Shown here: one piece after another, positions 35,030 through 48,900 of the stretch
How the letters are laid out: every line of letters starts with the position of its first letter
Numbering within the stretch: position 1 is the stretch's first letter
Source of the DNA: Rotaria sp. Silwood1
Taxonomy: Eukaryota; Rotifera; Eurotatoria; Philodinida; Philodinidae
Assembly (NCBI GenBank): GCA_905250075.1
Contig: CAJNOP010000383.1
Location: 62,001-126,000, forward strand
DNA length: 64,000 nucleotides
Reading direction: 5' to 3'
Notes under the pieces: model-generated
The model's input: the letters and a program-made list of their open reading frames with translations, nothing else
Databases searched by the model: none
What the model was told of the DNA's origin: nothing
Program-made: the position numbers and the translations under genes

Positions 35030-36657
35030 GTCACTGTATTGACGAGCGAAGAACGATCATTTATCGATCGTAAATGCGATATATTTCATCAGTCAATAGA
35101 TAGTGCACACTTGTCAGAAGACTTTACTTGCTCTGACTTACTTCCTCATATCGATCATAATGAACATGGCCGATTATCGCATAATTCTTCCAACAATGTC
35201 GAATTTGATTTGACCGATCGTTCAGTTCTACATATATTCATTAGGATTTTAACGGACAAACCATTAATATTAACATTAGAAAAAACAATGTCACCATTCA
35301 GCAATTTAAAGAAATGATTCGTCGTAGTGTTGACATTCCATATCCTGCAAAATATGATTTTCGACTTATACATTTGGAAGCGACACTTACCAATGAGAAA
35401 AAGTCGCTTGATGAGTATCTAATAAATGATCAATCTCTTATCTATCTAGATTTTTCAGAATACCCTCTAGCAATACGAAAAATTGGATTTCTCAGATTTC
35501 GCTGACCGATCGGGTTTCAAGAATTCCTGGATTCCTTCAGTTTCTAGGGTTCTATTGATTTCTGAAGTTCCTTGTATTCCTTCCGTTTCTTGTATTGAAT
35601 TCGATGCTTGAGTTCCTTGAGTTTTAGAACTGTTTCACTTCCCACAACTGCTTCAGTTCTATGCGTTTTTAGAGTTTCTTGAACTTCTTTTGTTTCCTCA
35701 TCTTGTTCAGTTTCTTAAAGGCTTACTACTAATGAGGTGCTACAATTTTCTTGAAGAACAATGTCTCATTTGTAGCACTTTCACGTGAGAAACAGGATAT
35801 TTTTGACCACAATGGTGGTTCCTTTTCTTTTTCGCCTATTGTAGTGCTTCCTAATATTCAAGTTGATGCCCGGTGGGCACAGAGTGAAATGACCATTTCT
35901 GGAGATCATAGGCCTGGCAATGCTATCAAAAAACTCTACTGGCCTCACGGTCTTTTCATAGATGACCATCAATCGATAATCATCGCCGATTAAATGAATC
36001 ATCGTATCATTAAATGAAAAACGGGTGATACTGATGGACGAGTCGTAGCTGGTGGCTATGGCCAAGGAAATCGACTGAATCAATTGTCTTATCCAACCGA
36101 CGTCCTGATCGAAAAAGAGACAGATAGCCTGATTATATGTGATCGAGGAAATCGAAGAGTCTTGCGTTGGTCTCGCCGTAGTGACGCAACTTAAGGAGAA
36201 GTGCTCTTTGAAAACATCCATTGCTGTGAATTAGCCATGGATGATCAGAGACATCTGTACATCTTTGACATCCAAAAACACGAAGTGAGGCAGTATCAAA
36301 TAAAAGACAAAAATGGAACTATCGTGGCTGATGATCATGGCAAAGGTGACGATCTCAATCAATTGAACTGTTCGACCTACGTCTTCGTCGATCAACAACA
36401 AGCTGTCTACGTGTCAAACAACTGTAATCATCGTGTCATAAAATGTAATAAAGGTGCAAAAGAAGGAATTGTCATTGCTGGAGATCAAGGCAAATGGTAG
36501 GCTCTGACACAATTATCCTATCCACAAGGACTGTTCGTTGATACTTTAGGCACTCTTTATGTGGCAGACTGGGGAAATCATCGACTGATACGTTGGCCTA
36601 GCGGAGAGAAACAGGCCACTGTTATGGAAGGTGGAAATGGTGGAGGAAATAATGGAT
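35030..36657 (+). pseudogene. broken ubiquitin-like + NHL-repeat gene
   Basis: A ubiquitin-like domain starts around 35208 (SVLHIFIRILTDKPLILTLE). It shifts frame in the A-run near 35286 and continues as NVTIQQFKEMIRRSVDIPY to IYLDF near 35450. After a low-complexity stretch, NHL-type blades follow from about 35790: KKLYWPHGLFIDDHQSIIIAD, VVAGGYGQGNRLNQLSYPTD, LIICDRGNRRVLRW, then VFVDQQQAVYVSNNCNHRVIK and FVDTLGTLYVADWGNHRLIRW. In-frame stops interrupt it near 35991, 36015, 36192 and 36498, some where the repeat would have a conserved residue such as Trp. It clearly derives from a ubiquitin-like/NHL fusion and is no longer translatable as one chain. Confidence 0.8.
35505..35730 (+). repeat. 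degenerate tandem repeat of TTCCTTGAGTTTC-like units
   Basis: Words such as agtttctagggttc, agttccttgtattcc, gagttccttgag and agtttcttgaacttc follow each other at short, irregular intervals between the two halves of the UBL/NHL pseudogene. It looks like a decayed repetitive linker. Confidence 0.6.
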
Positions 36658-36659
36658 AA

Positions 36660-37430
36660 CGAAGTAGATATAGTTATTCAAGATGAACGAATTTTATTTG
36701 TATTGCTATTTGTTTGTGTGCGCGACCAGGAAGCAACTGGGTGTCTCCCTGAAGACCGCACACACAGGGGGCAAACTCAAATCCATATCACATGTATATA
36801 AGTTGCGAAATGTCTAGCTGTGTGCTACGTTCACTGTCATGTTGCCTAGGTGAGCTTGTAAGGTTTGGGAACAAAGATTCTTATCTTCAACCTACTCTCA
36901 CTTTGATAAACTTGTTGTCATCACTCATTTGATTAATCAACTAAATATCCTGACTCATTCCTCTCCCTCCTATACTCGCTCTCAAACATAAATGGAAAGA
37001 TAAAACAACTCACTTGATTCACATCAGACACTTAAAAATTAGAATAGCTGGAATACAAAAAAACCATCGACTCATAGGAAAAACATAACTTACTGCATTT
37101 TAAATTTATGTTTAAATTAATCTTGAATATAAAAAAAGAGTGTGGATATGGATAGATGCGTTTGCATACAATACGAATAACGGCTACGATAGTTAGCAAT
37201 TAGATAGTAATTTCTTCAGATCATATTCCATAAAATCGCACTATAGTAGGATTTCACTAAGTTGTTCCATTAAAAAAAAATCTTAAGCAAAATATGATAA
37301 GAAATAAAATATTGCATGTTTTGATGAAAAATTTGAAATTTCTTAATTCGAATAATAATTTTTTAAGTCACTATTAATAATATAGTGCACACTTTGATAT
37401 ACATCGTCCTGTGTTGGAATGTGTATAACT
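36660..37430. other. intergenic stretch
   Basis: No gene seen. A G+C-richer patch at 36718-36780 contains gtgtgcgcgac..gaccgcacacac, a possible stem, with no RNA family recognised. Confidence 0.4.
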
Positions 37431-37439
37431 ATTGCCCAT

Positions 37440-37990
37440 TTCAAAAAAAAAAATGCGGGTGGGTGTTTTTTGAATAACTTTTGAACGAATTGAGCTAGAG
37501 AGTTGCGGTTTTCACCATTGCAAAGAGGAGATGAAGACACATCGAACCATACATGAAAACATTGTTCTAAATACTTTCCTAACACTTGTAGTCAAACGTT
37601 TCCAAAAAATTGTTTTTTTTTCTCATACGTTAAAAAAACCTACAAAAACGTAATTTTTTTCAATTTTTTTGTTGAAATAATTGGGTGGTAAATTGCACTC
37701 CATCGGCTAGGATATCTTATTGATAGTGGTTAGAAATAAAATGTTTATATAGTTTTGTAGCTCTTCATTTGGTGGTTCTAGCACACTCCTGAAAACCAAT
37801 AAATTCATATCACGACTATGGGAGACATGCTGTTTTTGTAGAAGCTTTTTGTAGAATTGTCAGAAAAGTATTCAGAAATTTTTTTTCATATATGGTTCAA
37901 CGTATCTTCATCTTCTCTTTCCAATAGTGAAAACCGAAGCTCTCTATTTATTGATCGTAGATAAATAATAAATCAAAGCTATTTTCAAAC
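37440..37990. mobile_element. foldback element
   Basis: The left arm (about 37485-37610; contains ttgcggttttcaccattg, gagatgaagacac, gaaccatacatgaaaa) is matched in inverted orientation at about 37840-37950 (tatggttcaacgtatcttca, ccaatagtgaaaaccgaagc). The loop is about 230 bp. No coding frame is credible. Confidence 0.75.
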
Positions 37991-37999
37991 TTGCCATTA

Positions 38000-39980
38000 A
38001 AGGACTACATCGAAAATTCTAAGCGCAATTTTGAAAAAGAAAAACCAAGAATAAACATGTAATCAATTATCTTGTCAAAAGAGTTGAACCTATTCATACA
38101 AATTAAGACCAAGCACTATACCTGCAAACTTTGATAGGCAGGTAATTCTTTAAAAATCAATTTGTAAGTACTATTGACAATTTTTATTGTGTGTAATGCT
38201 ATTGGTAAAGAGTATTGACCTAGATAGGAATATTAATAAAGCGACAGACTGCTAACATTTTCTTTATGTTTTGCGTCTTCATTTCTGTTGTCAATGAGAT
38301 TTGTTATATCTATGCTTAAGATATTTTGCAAGCATACAAAATGCATGCATAATCACTTGCTACTATACTGTGCTTAATCTCTTCTTTCTTGAGACAGCTA
38401 CGATAAGAACAGTACGAAATGCATATATGTGAAGCAATATAGTGACTTTTTCTTCCGTCCAAGGAAACAAATTTCTTGTAATTAGATTTCTCCAGAGTTC
38501 ATCAGGTTTGTGCATATATCTAATTTATTTGACAAAATCAGTATCGTATTCATTTGAGAAATCAAAATGTCATGTACATTAAATAATCTTAAACTTCAAT
38601 GAAGATCATTCCCAATGAAACTAGCAGTAACAAAGTCTAATATACCCTGCCAAACTTAGCTTTCTCATTGGCCACCAGCCAGAAGGTATTTACGCAGATT
38701 GAGTCGTTTTCACCAGTTCGACACGAGATTATCGATCCAATTTAACACTTCGCTTATTCTTGATTTTACATGTCAACAATGTATTTTAATGAGATTAACG
38801 TATTACAAAAAAATATCTTATAACATCTCATACTATCTCAGAGAAGACGTAAAAATTAGCGTTTTCTTTTTAGTTTGAACAGTATACATCCTTATCCAAC
38901 TAGTCTATTCTATTGTGATTTTTAAATCGCAAAATAAAATTCTTTCTGAGAGTCTATAAAAGTAATAAAACAAATCTTGTAATAAAATCATGCTTCGAAG
39001 TAAAATACAGTCTTTCACACATTTGATTACAAAAAAAGACAAAGTCATAAAGAAATAGATTTTAGCGTTTGCGCACATTGTATGGCGATAAATCAATTCA
39101 TTTCGCTTATCTAAAACTCAGAATGTAGAAAAGAATATTTGTATCTTGATAAAAATTAAAGCACTTTGAAAGCATAAATGTTTGTAGCAATATCGATTAC
39201 TCTGTTGTATAGAGATGAAATTCGATTAGATCGAAGAATTCTTTTATTCTTTCTATTTGTACTTCAATACCATCATTCATTAGGGATCTTATTGTAGTGT
39301 TTCAGTCCATATTTTGTTTTAATTTAAAAAAGAGCTTTGCCTATGATGCATAAATGAGATATATTTAGAACGTTACAATATTGTTTAGTTTCTGAGAAAG
39401 AGAGACTAGACCTACTGTCAAATGGTCTCGAATCATTAGAACGAGCGTAGAAAGAATTGATAACTTTTGTTTCGTGTTCCATTTCCAAAAAACGAACCAT
39501 CTTGAATAAAAAATCAGCAAAAATATCGGCGGATCGAATGAGATTTCGATTAAAACTTGAAAATCCTGGTCTTATTTCAATCTCGAACTCCTGACATATT
39601 CGAAGTGAGCTTAGTAGAATGATGACTCTGTGGATGCGTGGTTAATAAGAGTGAGAAGTAGATATACATTCACTTACGACAGACTTTTTAGTAATCTTAT
39701 TCCTCTATTCTTTTTAAGTATAATTCTCGTGCAAAAACTCAAAAGTTCAATTGCTGAAACTGAATCAGAATCTCATAGCAGATACGTAAAGTAATAGAAA
39801 GAAACCAATATGAAAGACTTTCGGCGTACTAGGGAATCAGCGGTTGACTTAAAGATTATGAGAGACACGTAGAATCAATAAGAGACAAATCAGTTGATTT
39901 CTTTCCTATTACATAAACACGATCTCATTTGTTTTTCTCTTTAAATTTTTCCTTATTTCAGCATTATCGGTCGCCTGACA
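38000..39980. other. intergenic region upstream of the GH31 gene
   Basis: No gene recognised. The promoter of the downstream glucosidase should lie near its 3' end, but no specific element is visible. Confidence 0.45.
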
Positions 39981-39986
39981 GTCGAC

Positions 39987-42900
39987 ATGCACCGTCTCAT
40001 TACAGGATTCGTCCTTGTTGGGCTTGTAGTCACTGTTTCTACTAATGACTTTCTATTGAAGTCAACGGAGCGTATCGACTGTTATCCGGAACGTGAGTCT
40101 TCATTTTCAAACTATTCGAAAGAAGCTTGTCTAGCACGTAATTGTCTATTCGACGATAATGCACCGCCAAATGTTATCCAATGTTATTTACAATCGAATT
40201 ATGGATACATTTTACAGCCAGATATTCAACAAACAGAAAAAGGTATTCGTTTACGACTACGACGAAACCAAGCTATTGCTAGTATGTTTCCTGAACCTAT
40301 CAACAATGTTATTCTCGATGTACAATATTATACCAATGACATACTGAGATTCAAATTGTATGATGCAGATAATCAACGATATGAGGTATGATTTTTAATA
40401 ATTATCTTAAATTGAATTCTATTACTTTCCTATTGTCAGGTGCCAATACCCCTAACTGCACCATCTGATCAAGTATCATCACCTCAATATGAATTCCTAT
40501 ATTCGTCGAATTCTTCGCATGACAATATATCATCATTTGCAGTTAAACGTCGCAGTGATGAAGCAATATTATTCGATACATCACCTGGAGGTCTTGTACT
40601 GAATAATCAATTTCTTCAAATAGTCACACGACTTCAATCATCTCATGTATATGGATTTGGTGAGAATAATCATGATACTTTGAAACATAATGTCAATGAA
40701 CATAAATCATGGGGTATATTTGCTCGTGATCAAGGTTAGTTATATCAAAAAGAACAACTAAATGATCAATAATAATATTACATATGTTGATTGTTTAGGT
40801 ACTAATTGGGATCAAAATGCAAACCATTATGGTTCACATCCATTCTATGTTGTTATGGAACAATTGTCAAATTCTGATCAATTACCATCAGGTAATATGC
40901 ATGGTGTTCTGTTGCTCAATTCCAATGCAATGGATTACTCATTTTCATCGTTACCATCATTAACTATACGTACTATTGGTGGTATTCTCGATTTTTTTGT
41001 ATTCCTTGGTCCAAAACCCGAACAAGTCATTCAACAATATACATGGCTTGTTGGTCGATCGATTCTTCCACCTTATTGGTCATTGGGTTTTCAGCTTGCT
41101 CGTTGGGATTACTCAAATTTAACACATATGCAAATGGTTGTTAAACGAAATCGTGATGCTGGAATACCACTTGATGTTCAATATGCTGATATTGATTATA
41201 TGGATGCAAGAAAAATTTTTACTGTTGATCCGGTTAATTATCGTGGATTGAAAGAATATTTTGCTCAATTAAATACTGAAGGAGTTCGAACCATTGTTAT
41301 ACTTGATCCTGGTATGATTGATGATCAAATATATTATCAACCAACAGTTCAAGGCATTCAAGAAGATATTTTCATCAAATGGGATGATAGACAAACATTA
41401 GTAAAAGGATCTTGTTGGCCAGGCGATGTATTCTTTCCAGGTTTGTTTTTCAAATTAACTTTGATTTGTTTCCTAGAAGAAAAATTTAAGTCTTCTCTAT
41501 CGAATAACATCTTAGTTTCCTTTTTTATTGTATGAAATAATATTTCTGCCGATGTTACTTGCATTTCATATCAAATTTTTTTTTGATCATTGTGTTCTAC
41601 TTCATTATGTTATTGTAAACTTAAAACTTATTGATTCGGGAGAAGTTTTTTATAAAAAGAAAAACTCCACAAACAAATGACTTTCGCTGATTTCAGTTCA
41701 AGTAAGATAGCAGAAAAAAAAATGCAATATAATTTTTGAAAGCAAATAGTGCATTGAGCTATGAGAGTATAAAATTTGCTTGTTTCAAAAAGAAACAAAT
41801 TCATGATATTTTTGTTCTACTATAAGATGAAGTCGAAAACAATTTTCTTCCATAATCAAATAGAGTTTAACTTGCAAAAAAAAGTTTTTCAAGCTTTGTT
41901 TACTATATTACTATTTACATAGAAATCATGTTCTTCTGATTTCTTTTTCCCACATAGATTACTTTCTCAATCGAACTTATGTTTGGTGGTCACGTATGAT
42001 AACTGATTTTCGACGAGTCAATGTATCATTTGATGGACTTTGGATCGATATGAATGAACCGGGTATGTATTATATGTTTATAAGGAAAACAAATATTGAG
42101 AGTAATCTTTATAGGATTGAATTATGAAGCATAATTCTTTCTTTATATATTTTATGATTGTTTCACAGATCGGAACATCTTCAATAGAAGAGTCTAGTTT
42201 GACATAAGAGACTTTCTAGAAGTCTTCAAAAATATTTTTTTAGAATATATTAATCATTCTTTTTCTTTTGTTGACAGCTCTTTTTGATACAAATAATGAT
42301 GTTCCATGGAATTGGATGTTAACTGGTAGTAATCACACATTAAAATGTTCAAATAATCAATGGGATGATCCACCTTATCGAACCAAAGCTGTATATCGTT
42401 ATGATGGTAATTGGGATCGAGTTGCTCGTATTTCCGATCGTACAATGTGTATGTCAATTCGACAAGGTGACATTGATCCGAGAACAGGTCAACCTAAATA
42501 TCTTCATTATGATGTACACAAGTATGAAAAAATTATTGATAAATAATTCGAAAATATTAAATTTTATTTAACTCTAGTTTATATGGATGGAGTCAAACAA
42601 AGCCAACATTAGATATAATGCGATCAATAACTGGTAAACGAAGTTTAGTTTTACCTCGCTCGACTTTTGTTGGTTCGGGTCAATGGAGTGGCCATTGGTT
42701 AGGAGATAATGATGCAACATGGCATGAAATGAAAAGATCAATAATCGGTATGGTTGAATTCAATTGGTTTGGTATTCCATTTAATGGTGCTGATATATGT
42801 GGATTCGGTGGAAGACCGAGTGAAGAAATGTGTATTCGGTAATAATTCGATGCGATGTTTTCAATAATTCATAATTACTTGTTTTTCTCTAGTTGGATGC

Positions 42901-43927
42901 AAGTTGGTGCTTTCTATCCATATTCCCGAAATGTAAATTTAACATATATTAATATTCCAATAGAAGAATATTCTATTCTTTTTTTTAGCATAATGTTCGA
43001 GATACACCAGATCAAGACCCAGCATCATGGTCTGAATCAGCTGTTGCTATCATGGTTTCTGCACTTCGTATTCGTTATACTCTACTTCCTTATTATTACA
43101 CACTTTTCTACAAAGCACATACACAAGGTTCAACAGTAATTCGACCATTATTTCATGAATATCCAATGGATAAAGTTACATTGGATATTTTTCTTCAATT
43201 TCTAATCGGATCACATGTTATGATAGCACCTGTCACTGACGATGGTGCACAAGAAGTTCAAGTTTATATTCCATCATTGCCATGGTACAATTATTATAAT
43301 GGTTCAAGAATTGCTGTACATAATCAATCGATAGCAATGGAAGCACCTTTAAATATGATTCCCATATTGCTCAAAGGTGGAGCTATACTACCTACACAAG
43401 GCTTTGCTAATAATACAAAACTTTCTAGGTAAATAAACGAATAACTTTTGATGTTCGAATTATTTCTTTAAATTTTCGAATACATTAGAGAACAACCATT
43501 TGGTCTCACCATTGTGATTGATTCGAATGGAAATGCTGACGGTGATTTATTCTATGATGATGGTGAATCAATCGATACAGTTGGTTCGAAAACTTATTTT
43601 TATGCAACATTCCATTGGTCATCAAAAGATGGTCAATTGACGATGAATATTGATCAAAATAACTATTCACATATGTCAAATTTGATTTTGGATTCGTTAA
43701 CTTTCTATGGACTTGACTCGATACCAGCCACAATTCATGTGAAAGGAAAACAATTTCGTCCAGTTGTACGACCTAATACAAACATTGTTGAAATTACTGG
43801 TTTGGGATTATCAATGGGTGAAAATCATGTTTTCACAAGCAAAGGCATGACTGTTTTCGCTCATCATTATTTACTTTTCGTATGCTTTATTATTTGGGCT
43901 ATACAAGGTATGTTGATCAAGCATTGA
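39987..43927 (+). CDS. GH31 alpha-glucosidase (lysosomal acid-glucosidase-like), nine exons, 954 aa
   Basis: Nine exons join in phase: 39987-40385, 40440-40734, 40799-41440, 41958-42062, 42278-42521, 42578-42838, 42893-42932, 42989-43428 and 43489-43927. Family 31 enzymes cleave terminal alpha-1,4 glucose residues from maltose and glycogen. A signal peptide (residues 1-19) leads to a trefoil-like Cys segment (C32, C48, C53, C66), as in animal lysosomal and intestinal members. The barrel carries LPPYWSLGFQLARWDY, the nucleophile motif WIDMNEP (D476), HYDVHNLYGWSQ and the acid/base motif GHWLGD (D605). YSRNHNV..DQDPASW follows. Length agrees with lysosomal acid alpha-glucosidase (about 950 aa). 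The end is hydrophobic (HHYLLFVCFIIWAIQGMLIKH), suggesting a membrane or GPI anchor, unlike the soluble lysosomal enzyme. Most introns are about 50-70 bp; the third (517 bp) and fourth (215 bp) are longer. Confidence 0.95.
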
Positions 43928-45290
43928 ATTTGACGTAACTAAATGCAGCATCATAATCACAAATTGACCATGAAGTTCAAATTTTGTTTTCGTACTTTTC
44001 TTTGCTAATGCATCAATAAGTGTTTTCATTGCTTAATGGTTTTGCTTGTTATGACGATCTACGATTGATTTTTGAGAAAAGTAGCAGCGTCATACTTTTA
44101 TTCTAAACAATTCATAAAAGCTTGATCTTTAGTTAGTTTGAACCGCAAAATAAACTCCTCTTTAGATGTATACGTCACTCTTTTTTTTCACTCGATGTTT
44201 CTTATTTGTCGAAATGTTCCTGCAAATGAGTGCCTAATTGCTTAATAAGATAAATAAACATACGATCATCAACAGTAAGTCTGTCAGAAAAAAAAAGCGT
44301 TGCCAATCATTCTGTAGCATTTTATCACTTATCATCGTGCTTCAGTATAGGATTGCGTACTAGTCGATTTTAACTGGTACGCTTGTTTGTAATCTAATTT
44401 TTCTATAGCAATTATGAAAATATTTTAATTTGTCTTTCGGACGGTTGACCAACTGTTGAAAGACACTTTTCGAGATGGCCTGCATCTCTAATAAACAGCT
44501 TTTCTTACTTCGTACTAAACTTCTTAGTGATTATATCAAAAAAAAATAAAACTCTTAATTTCCTAAACACACTGTATGATGTTTATGTTCAATAGAACTT
44601 GGACAATACGACAAGGACATTTTTACTACAAAGGCTACAAAAATTTGAGTGTGATAAAATATTCTTAGACATTCTTATATCATAGCCATCAATATCTAAA
44701 ACATTACCATAATGAAGAGGATGTCATATTATGTATAAAAAGAAAGCAAATACAATTATGACAAATGATCATGGAATGTGAGACAAAGACGATCATTGGT
44801 TATGTGAAATAGTGCGATGGTTTTGTCTGAAAACGTTCTCCTATAACATAATTCGAAGGATTGAGATGAATACACAAGCATGATAGTAGGTGTGGATCTT
44901 TTTCTCAATGAGTTACATGCTTACATTCTCAAGATAACTATATAATGCAATATAAGAATTAAATAATTCATTACGATGAAGTTACTTCTAGTCGAGGTTG
45001 AACACTCGTCACCAACGAAATGAGACTACGTTCTTGATACAAAAGCTCGAAACTAAAATAATTCTGTAATTGACATTGATTCAAACCAAGATGTTCAAAC
45101 ACAATGAACCTATTGATGATCTAGTCCCGAAGTCTATAAACTTCGCGTAGATTTTCTTTTATAGCATTCCATCTCGTTTCATACGAACAGAAACTAGTTT
45201 CTAAAGAGATTGAAGATTTGAATCTTTTGTTTGCAAAATATCATGAAATTCAGAACAATTAAGATCATTAGAAACAATTAACCACTGTCT
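43928..45290. other. intergenic stretch; right part duplicated elsewhere
   Basis: No gene recognised. From about 45060 the sequence (caaaccaagatgttcaaaca, cgcgtagattttcttttata) has clear counterparts near 48810-48920 and 61080-61190, so it belongs to the duplicated unit of the membrane-protein cluster. Confidence 0.55.
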
Positions 45291-45291
45291 G

Positions 45292-45995
45292 TTACAAAAG
45301 AATGCGTTCGTCATAGTTTTCTATAGTCTGACATAAAATGGTCTTTTTAACTTGTCTTTGAATGTATATGTCTTTTATCAATTCAATAAGTCTTGATTTA
45401 CGTGAACAATTCGCATATATTTTTTCTATCATCCAACAAAATGCACCAACAATTATTAATATTATGGTCAATCCGACGATTACTAGATAGATCCATAGTT
45501 GATTTAAATAAGATTTTCCGTCAGGAAGATCCCAGACCACTGATGTTACACTTTCTCGTTTGTAGAAGCATAGGTAGTGTACACCAATCTATGAAATATA
45601 ACCAATGAAATCATTTAACTTATAAATGCAAAGATAGAATCTGATACCTTCGCTTGTTTGTGCAGTGCAAGTTCTTCATAGCTTATAAAACTACTATGAA
45701 CAAGCGTTCCATTAAAAATAGAATATAACATGAAGAATTGTTCATCAAAACATTGATAAGTATAACATGAATCTTCATCACAATTTTGACATTCATGTGT
45801 GACAAATGTATAATTCAATAAAAGACAGCTTGTATTTGTATAAAGTTCATGTGTACGACGCTCCTTTACGTACTCAGGAGCTGCAATAGAACCCAAAATG
45901 ATGCCACTAATAACAAGAATCGATAAAATAAGCAATCCAGAATACAAAGTCAACAGGCCTATTGAATAACATGTAGTACCGCACGTCTTACTCAT
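45292..45995 (-). CDS. two-pass Cys-rich membrane protein, copy A (intact, 214 aa)
   Basis: Exons 45995-45648 and 45588-45292 join in phase 0 across a 59-bp intron. An N-terminal membrane segment (about residues 11-37, LLTLYSGLLILSILVISGIIL) leads to an extracellular part with C.LLLNYTFVTHECQNC, DSCYTYQCFDEQF and FNGTLV (N-glycosylation sites NYT and NGT). The second exon starts with IGVHYLCFYKRESVTSVVWD, followed by a second membrane segment (LWIYLVIVGLTIILIIVGAFCW) and a basic cytoplasmic tail ending DERILL. The family is not one I can name; it is probably lineage-specific. Seven related copies lie within 17 kb; this and copy B are the only fully open ones. Confidence 0.8.
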
Positions 45996-45999
45996 CTAT

Positions 46000-48900
46000 G
46001 GATTTGATGTATAGCATTTGTACTAAAAACAAGTTTGCGCAGAGTATTTATTCATATGAACAATAGGAAAAAAAACAATCATGTACAAGCAAAATGATAA
46101 TAAATAATATTAAGATTAAATGCAGCGCAAGTTATTTGACACGAACGAACAAAAAATATCAGTCGCTTTAAGCTTTCTGAAATTATGAGGACGTGATAAA
46201 ACATTTCAAGTGGGTAGGCAGAGAGAGAAAAGATCATTATATTCGAACACAAAAGAAAATCTATTATTGCCATTTTAATTCAAGAAATTTTTGAATGTAT
46301 ATATGGCTGAATGAAGAAAAGATTATCAAAAATATTGGTCATCATCACACTCACAGCCATACCCTCGTAAATTCAAGGTTACATTAGACGCATCGAATAC
46401 GACGTCATATAAATTGAAATATTTTTTAATACACGAAGTGCTAGCTATACTCAATTCGAAAATTAAACGTATAATCATATGTTCAGATATACGATATAAA
46501 AATGATTCGAAGTTCATGAAACTCATCTAACTACTGCACGTTCTACGAAAGTAACCATATATAAAGATTGTTCCATAAGTTTTGGATCATTTTTGTTTTT
46601 TTTGTACTCTTCGAATATATATCAAGTCGAGAATATACGGAAAAAATATATATTTGTAATAGCTGAACTATCATAATATATATTGTTTTCTCTATTATTT
46701 TTATTAGAGTGAGAAATATATTACCCGCACATTGATTGTGTTCTTATGAAATCTAATGCTTAAAGAATGAAAAAACAAATTTGGTAACATTATTACAACA
46801 CCTTCATTAATAGCCTATCTCCTTAATAAAGATGTCAAGTTAAGTATAATAAATTTTAAATAATAACTTACATATTACTCTAAAACATATACTTGGAAAT
46901 ACCATATACATACATATAGAAACTTATTAATATTATCTAACTACGGCTATTTGCTTCGTTCTCATCTATGCTGATGTCAACAAACAAAAAATAAAAAAAT
47001 GTAATTCTATATTGGCTGTTTCCGAATGAAATATATTTTGATTGAAGCATTCAAATTCAAAGATCGACTCGTATGCAGCTACTCGTGTTGGTTGCCTATC
47101 TATCAAGTCTATTAACTCTTACCTGACTATACGAAAAGCAATACAATAAGTTGCGAATGAAAATATTGAGTTATGCATGAATAAAAAATAATGAAAAGGC
47201 TATAAAAAAGAATCGATTACTACTATGCGTACAAAAAAAACACTGACATCATCATATAAAAAATAAATGATTGAGTAGACAAGTCACCGATACGAATGAG
47301 GAAGTTAGTATAAATAAAAGGAAGATGAACAAAGTAGAAAAATTTTTTTTCGAGAGTGACCATATGACAATATAAAAATAATTCAGAACTAGAATACTCA
47401 ATTTACGGGAATATTCTAAACCAACAACGAGTCATGAAGCTTTGAAGCACATGACCTGCTGAAATATGTCAAATAAAACTCATAAAACACGTTTCTTTTT
47501 ATTTTAATGGGTCCATCATAAAATTTATATCTTTATTTGTTTCTATGTTAAGAGAATGTTATATTGAGTAAGTTGTAAAACTTTGTTACGACTTACTACA
47601 GACACAAAACGCTAGTCAATCATGCAATTGTTTGAAAATATCGAAGAATACAAAATATGCTACATTAACTGCACAATTGAAGAAGAGAAAGGATGAAATG
47701 AAATATTCTCAACTTTTATACATAACATATTTATTCGTCTAGCCTGAGCGACGTCAAACAATGTAGAGAAATAACACGAAAATTTCTCTATTATCGAGAT
47801 AAATATAAAGTTGTCTTAACATTAACAGAGAAGGCAAACGAATCGTTGTATTTCAATTGATTCTATTTAGTTATCAGCATTTATTCATTTTTGATATGAT
47901 TTTAAAAAAAACATATAAATCATTCTCCATTGTCTCCAATCCTAGATTTCTTTTTTTCATCTCTTTTTAATTATATAATCTACACAACTTTCAATACTAA
48001 TTCATGACCAAATGAAAATATCAACAATTTTAATAAATCTAAGACAAGATAATCCTTAATGTGACAATGACATTCTTGATATAACAAATATCTCTTGACA
48101 CTCAAATGATGACGAGATATTCATGATTATATAGAAATAAACATAAATTTAAAGAAAAAAACATCCTTGAAAATTTCTGTGATCTCACAAGTATTAAAAA
48201 ATATAACATTTAACCAGCACTGCTACATTGTAAGTTGATCATAATCAAAATTAAACTTGGATGTAGAATAACAAATAAAAGTGTTAAAAAAAATAGTCGA
48301 ACGTCTTTAAAAATATTGTCATTTTTATCATTGTTAAAGAATGATTGATCATCCTGAAAAAGAATTTAGAGTAATTTATTGCATTTAAACGTACTGATTT
48401 GTTTTTCAGAAAATGAGAAATAAAGAGTTATTGTTGAACGTTATCAAGAAGTCATGCGGAAAAACATGTTTTCTTAACTGATCGTTTTGTGTTGACTCCT
48501 GTTGCTGTCATGTAACATGGTTAAATGTGTAAATTTTGAAAATTAACGCGTTTTAACAATAGTATTTCCTTTAAATGACGTTATTGTGAAACCCTAACGA
48601 GTTCAAATATGTTTTTAACGGTCTTGTCTACCTGAGTCGATTTAATTTTTACATATGCATCATTGACGTATTTGATTGCTTCGTATTTTATGGCCGTGTA
48701 AGTAATCTACATGCTCTGTTGTTAAAACAAGCGGACCAATTCACTATACCTACGAACTGGTGCATTGGTCAATGGAAATCACTTTCGGTCTAGTTATCAA
48801 TTCGAATGAAGATGTTCAAACATAAACGACCCATCATCACTATGCTTATAAATACAATGGGTTATTCGATAATCTTGTTCTTAAGTCGATAAGGTTCTCA

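Noticed and set aside
35781-36221. 146-codon minus-strand frame
   Set aside because: It is antisense to the NHL pseudogene blades, which explain the sequence better.
36715-36785. G+C-richer patch with a possible stem, considered as an RNA gene
   Set aside because: No tRNA arms, box motifs or known RNA fold could be recognised.
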